DNA of 5,940 nucleotides from Calditrichota bacterium (GTDB lineage: Bacteria > Calditrichota > Calditrichia > RBG-13-44-9 > J075): the NCBI GenBank assembly GCA_024275555.1, contig JAJRYW010000044.1, positions 1-5,940 of the forward strand, given 5' to 3'. Below the pieces are notes generated by a model. That model saw nothing but the letters and a program-made list of their open reading frames with translations, was not told where the DNA came from and did not search any database. Position numbers and translations under genes: made by a program. Each line of letters begins with the position of its first letter. Position 1 is the stretch's first letter. Below, piece by piece: positions 3,389 to 5,940 of this stretch.

Positions 3389-5940
3389 CGGCAAAGAAAA
3401 AATTGAAAGTTTTCCAGGTTGCCAAAGAGCTGAATCTGTCTCACGAAACCCTTAAAGAGTTTCTGGAAAAGAAAGGTATGCCCTTTAAAGGCCCCAACAT
3501 GCGTATTGATGAAGATACCTACGAGTTATTGCTCCAGAGATTCTCGCATGAAAAGAAAGTTGCCGAAAAGATTCATAAACGCCGCGAAGAGCGTATTCGC
3601 GAAGAGCAAGATGTGGAAACCGTGGTAGAGGTTGTCGAAGCGCCGGTCGAAGAGGCAACTCCGGTGATAACCCCGGAAGAGATTGCTGAGGCGGAAGCGG
3701 CAGTTGCCGAAGCAACGGCAGAAGATTCCGAAGAAGTCTCCCCGGAAAAAGCCGATATCCCCGAAGCAGAGGAGACGGCCGCGGAAGCCGCAGCGGAAGA
3801 AATTACTCCGGAGGAGGCAACCGAAGCGCCCGCCCGGGCGGAGAGCCGGCCTGGCGAAACCGCGCCGGAAGAAACGCCGGTGGAAGCAGAGCCGGAAACG
3901 GCCCCGGAGCCGGAACAAGAACCGGAACAAGAACCGGCGCCGGAAGCGGCAGAAACCCCGGAAACGGTCGAAACGATTGAGGTGGTTGAGCCGGTTACGG
4001 AGTTCACTCCCAAGGTGGGTGATATTATTGATCACCCCATGGCCAAGCAGTTCCTGGAACGCCAAAAACGCGAAGAGGAATTGAAGAAAGAGCGCAAGAA
4101 AAAAGCTCTGAAGCGGCTGAAATCCAAAGAAGAGAAAAAAGCCGGCAAAAAAGCCGGGGAAGAAAAACTTCCCGTTGCCGGAGAAACAGTTGTCGGCGAT
4201 AAGGAAGCGCCCTCCAAAACTCAAGAGCGCAAAAAAGCCAAGAAAAAGGGTCAAAAGGAAGAGCAGGAAGAACGCGAGGCCCGTCGTAAAAAAGCGTATG
4301 AGATGATGCGCCGGGAAAGCAAGCGAATACGACCCCAGATGGTGGCTTCCGACGAGAGTGAAGAAGAAGGCGCTGCTCCCAAGGCCAAGGAAGGTCGCCG
4401 GAAACGGAAGAAGAAAAAAGAAGTAGATCAAAAAGAAGTGGAATCCTCCCTGAAAAAAACCCTGGCGGAAATGCGCGATGTCGGCGTCAGCCGTAAAAAA
4501 CGCCGCAAAGTAAAAACCGAAGACGGCGAAGAAATTGAAGAAATTAATGTCATCAAAGTAACCGAGTTTATTACCACCCAGGATTTAGCCAACCTGCTGG
4601 AAGTGCCGGCTACGGCGGTGATCAGTAAGTGCCTGGAAATGGGGCTGGTGGTCACCATCAACCAGCGTCTGGATATGGACACCATCAAGCTGCTTGCCGA
4701 AGAGTTTGACTACAAGATTGAAGAAGAGGAAGAATTCGGATCGGAGTTTTTGGAGGAGATTGACGACGAGGAAGACTCCCCGGAAGATTTGCAGCCGCGT
4801 CCCCCGGTTGTCACCGTAATGGGCCATGTCGACCATGGTAAGACCTCCTTGCTTGACTACATCCGTAAGACCAATGTCGTTGCCGGCGAGTCCGGCAGCA
4901 TTACCCAGCATATCGGCGCCTATGAAGTTCGCCTGGATGACGGCCGTAGCATCACTTTCTTGGACACTCCCGGCCACGAAGCATTTACCGCCATGCGCGC
5001 CCGGGGCGCCCAGGTCACCGATATTGTGGTGCTGGTAATTGCCGCGGACGACCGGGTGATGCCGCAAACCGAAGAGGCCCTGGACCACGCCCGCGCCGCC
5101 GGCGTCTCCATTGTCATTGCCATCAATAAAGTGGATAAGCCCAACGCCAATCCCGAGGCGATCCGCCAGCAATTGGCCGAGCGCAATGTTCTGGTGGAAG
5201 ACTGGGGCGGCAACTATCAATGCGTGGAAGTCTCCGCCAAAACCGGGAAAAATATCCGGGAACTGGTAGAAAAAATTCTATTGGAAGCCGAATTGCTGGA
5301 TTTGAAAGCCAATCCCAACAAACGGGCCCGGGGCGTGGTCCTGGAAGCCCAGTTGGATAAAGGAAAAGGCGCGGTAGCCACCGTGCTGGTGCAAACCGGC
5401 GCCTTGCGGGTTGGCGACGCCTTTCTGGCCGGTCAGCATTGGGGCCGGGTGCGGGCCATGTTTAATGATCTCGGGCAGCGGATTGAATCGGCCGGGCCCT
5501 CGACGCCGGTGCAGGTGCTTGGGTTTGACGGAATTCCCGAAGCCGGCGACCGCCTGATTGTTATGCAGGATGAAAAAACGGTTAAAGAGATTGCCACCCG
5601 GCGGCAGCAACTGAAACGGGAACAGGATTTCCGCCAGGTGAAGCTGATGACCCTGGATGAACTCTCCAAACAGATCAAAGCCGGTAAGGTGAAGGATCTC
5701 AATCTGCTGGTCAAAGCGGATGTGGACGGATCGGCCCAGGCCCTGTCGGATTCTTTGCTGAAATTGTCCACCGATTCGGTGTCTATCAACATTATCCGCC
5801 GGGCGGTCGGCCCCATTTCGGAGTCGGATGTGGTTCTGGCGGCGGCATCCAATGCGATTATTATCGGATTCCATGTGCGCCCCTCGGCGGCTGCCAAGGC
5901 CCGGGCGGAAAAAGAACATGTGGATATTCGTCTCTACAAG
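3379..5940 (+). CDS. infB: Translation initiation factor IF-2, C-terminus beyond the window
   Basis: IF2 is the GTPase that places fMet-tRNA on the 30S subunit and drives 50S joining. The frame is open for 854 codons to the right edge; by homology only the last roughly 120 residues (rest of C1 and the tRNA-binding C2 domain) are missing. Order: a small IF2_N domain (6-54, KLKVFQVAKELNLS start); a long low-complexity linker, acidic Glu/Pro/Ala-rich at about 75-213 then Lys/Arg-rich at about 222-385; a second N-domain at about 391-447; a short acidic stretch at 448-471; and the GTPase domain with G1 GHVDHGKT (482-489), G2 around GSITQHIGA (506-514), G3 DTPGH (529-533), G4 NKVD (583-586) and G5 SAK (619-621). 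Beta-barrel domain II is about 648-735 and the C1 domain begins near 770. Two small departures: Ser507 where GGITQ is usual, and Arg559 in ADDRVMPQT where Gly is common. Catalytic His533 and switch Thr509 are intact, so the protein should be active. Confidence 0.97.
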   Translation, partial: MAVAAKKKLKVFQVAKELNLSHETLKEFLEKKGMPFKGPNMRIDEDTYELLLQRFSHEKKVAEKIHKRREERIREEQDVETVVEVVEAPVEEATPVITPEEIAEAEAAVAEATAEDSEEVSPEKADIPEAEETAAEAAAEEITPEEATEAPARAESRPGETAPEETPVEAEPETAPEPEQEPEQEPAPEAAETPETVETIEVVEPVTEFTPKVGDIIDHPMAKQFLERQKREEELKKERKKKALKRLKSKEEKKAGKKAGEEKLPVAGETVVGDKEAPSKTQERKKAKKKGQKEEQEEREARRKKAYEMMRRESKRIRPQMVASDESEEEGAAPKAKEGRRKRKKKKEVDQKEVESSLKKTLAEMRDVGVSRKKRRKVKTEDGEEIEEINVIKVTEFITTQDLANLLEVPATAVISKCLEMGLVVTINQRLDMDTIKLLAEEFDYKIEEEEEFGSEFLEEIDDEEDSPEDLQPRPPVVTVMGHVDHGKTSLLDYIRKTNVVAGESGSITQHIGAYEVRLDDGRSITFLDTPGHEAFTAMRARGAQVTDIVVLVIAADDRVMPQTEEALDHARAAGVSIVIAINKVDKPNANPEAIRQQLAERNVLVEDWGGNYQCVEVSAKTGKNIRELVEKILLEAELLDLKANPNKRARGVVLEAQLDKGKGAVATVLVQTGALRVGDAFLAGQHWGRVRAMFNDLGQRIESAGPSTPVQVLGFDGIPEAGDRLIVMQDEKTVKEIATRRQQLKREQDFRQVKLMTLDELSKQIKAGKVKDLNLLVKADVDGSAQALSDSLLKLSTDSVSINIIRRAVGPISESDVVLAAASNAIIIGFHVRPSAAAKARAEKEHVDIRLYK
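3910..3937 (+). repeat. 12-bp tandem repeat in infB (Pro-Glu-Gln-Glu units)
   Basis: CCGGAACAAGAA occurs twice in perfect tandem (3910-3921, 3922-3933), followed by CCGG of a third copy. It encodes PEQE-PEQE in the acidic linker of IF2. The unit is a multiple of three, so slippage would change linker length without breaking the frame. Confidence 0.85.

Noticed and set aside
3683..4084. Plus-strand Arg/Lys/Pro-rich open frame of 133 codons inside infB
   Set aside because: It is a shifted-frame reading of repeated GAA/CCG/GCG codons in the IF2 linker. No start context, and composition explained by the overlap.
3526..4431. Long minus-strand open frame (301 codons) opposite infB, with smaller ones at 3573-4013 and 4032-4217
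   Set aside because: They are antisense shadows of the low-complexity Glu/Lys/Pro linker of IF2. Their products are Phe/Leu/Arg or Ser/Ala runs with no recognisable domain, and the sense frame is clearly IF2.
4585..5919. Minus-strand open frames opposite the IF2 GTPase domain (4585-5220, 5278-5919, 5433-5897)
   Set aside because: They mirror conserved IF2 codons. No family features are seen and the sense frame is continuous with all five G motifs.

Overview
The window is a bacterial chromosomal segment of roughly even base composition. It holds one secreted-protein gene on the minus strand (cut by the left edge), a 404-base divergent intergenic region, and the start of the conserved transcription/translation operon rimP-nusA-ylxQ-infB on the plus strand (infB is cut by the right edge). 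Every reading frame called was translated by eye and stays open over the stated range.

Organism: this operon occurs in nearly all bacteria, so it says little about the host. The GQ-type signal-peptide junction, the secreted Asp-box (BNR) protein, the absence of ylxR, and a NusA ending in an E. coli AR-like helix-hairpin-helix module suggest a Gram-negative lineage, perhaps in or near the FCB group (Calditrichota/KSB1/Ignavibacteria-like). This is an inference with modest confidence; a GTPase-domain tree of IF2 would settle it.

Layout: positions 1-874 (minus) encode the first 291 residues of a secreted sialidase-fold/BNR protein with three complete Asp boxes and what looks like the start of a fourth at the edge. 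Positions 875-1278 hold the divergent control region: ribosome-binding site and candidate promoter of the BNR gene, a 10-bp palindrome, an AT-rich imperfect hairpin, a five-unit degenerate heptanucleotide array, a good sigma-70-type promoter for rimP, and an intrinsic-terminator-like hairpin with a GAGA loop ending 27 bases before the rimP start. Positions 1279-1731 are rimP, 1757-3031 nusA, 3050-3388 an L7Ae-type ylxQ, and 3379-5940 infB (854 residues, incomplete).

How the genes work together: RimP matures the 30S subunit, NusA controls RNA polymerase pausing, termination and antitermination, YlxQ is an L7Ae-fold RNA-binding protein, and IF2 delivers initiator tRNA to the 30S subunit and promotes subunit joining. 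Tight spacing (25 and 18 bases, then a 10-base overlap) supports one transcript. The terminator-like hairpin in its leader fits NusA autoregulation by premature termination, which is known for the equivalent Bacillus subtilis operon.

I found no mobile element, CRISPR array, RNA gene or clearly new multi-gene system. The points most worth checking are the leader hairpin, the heptad array, and three departures in NusA: an Arg/His-rich S1-KH1 linker, a changed KH2 GXXG loop, and an abruptly ending C-terminal module.
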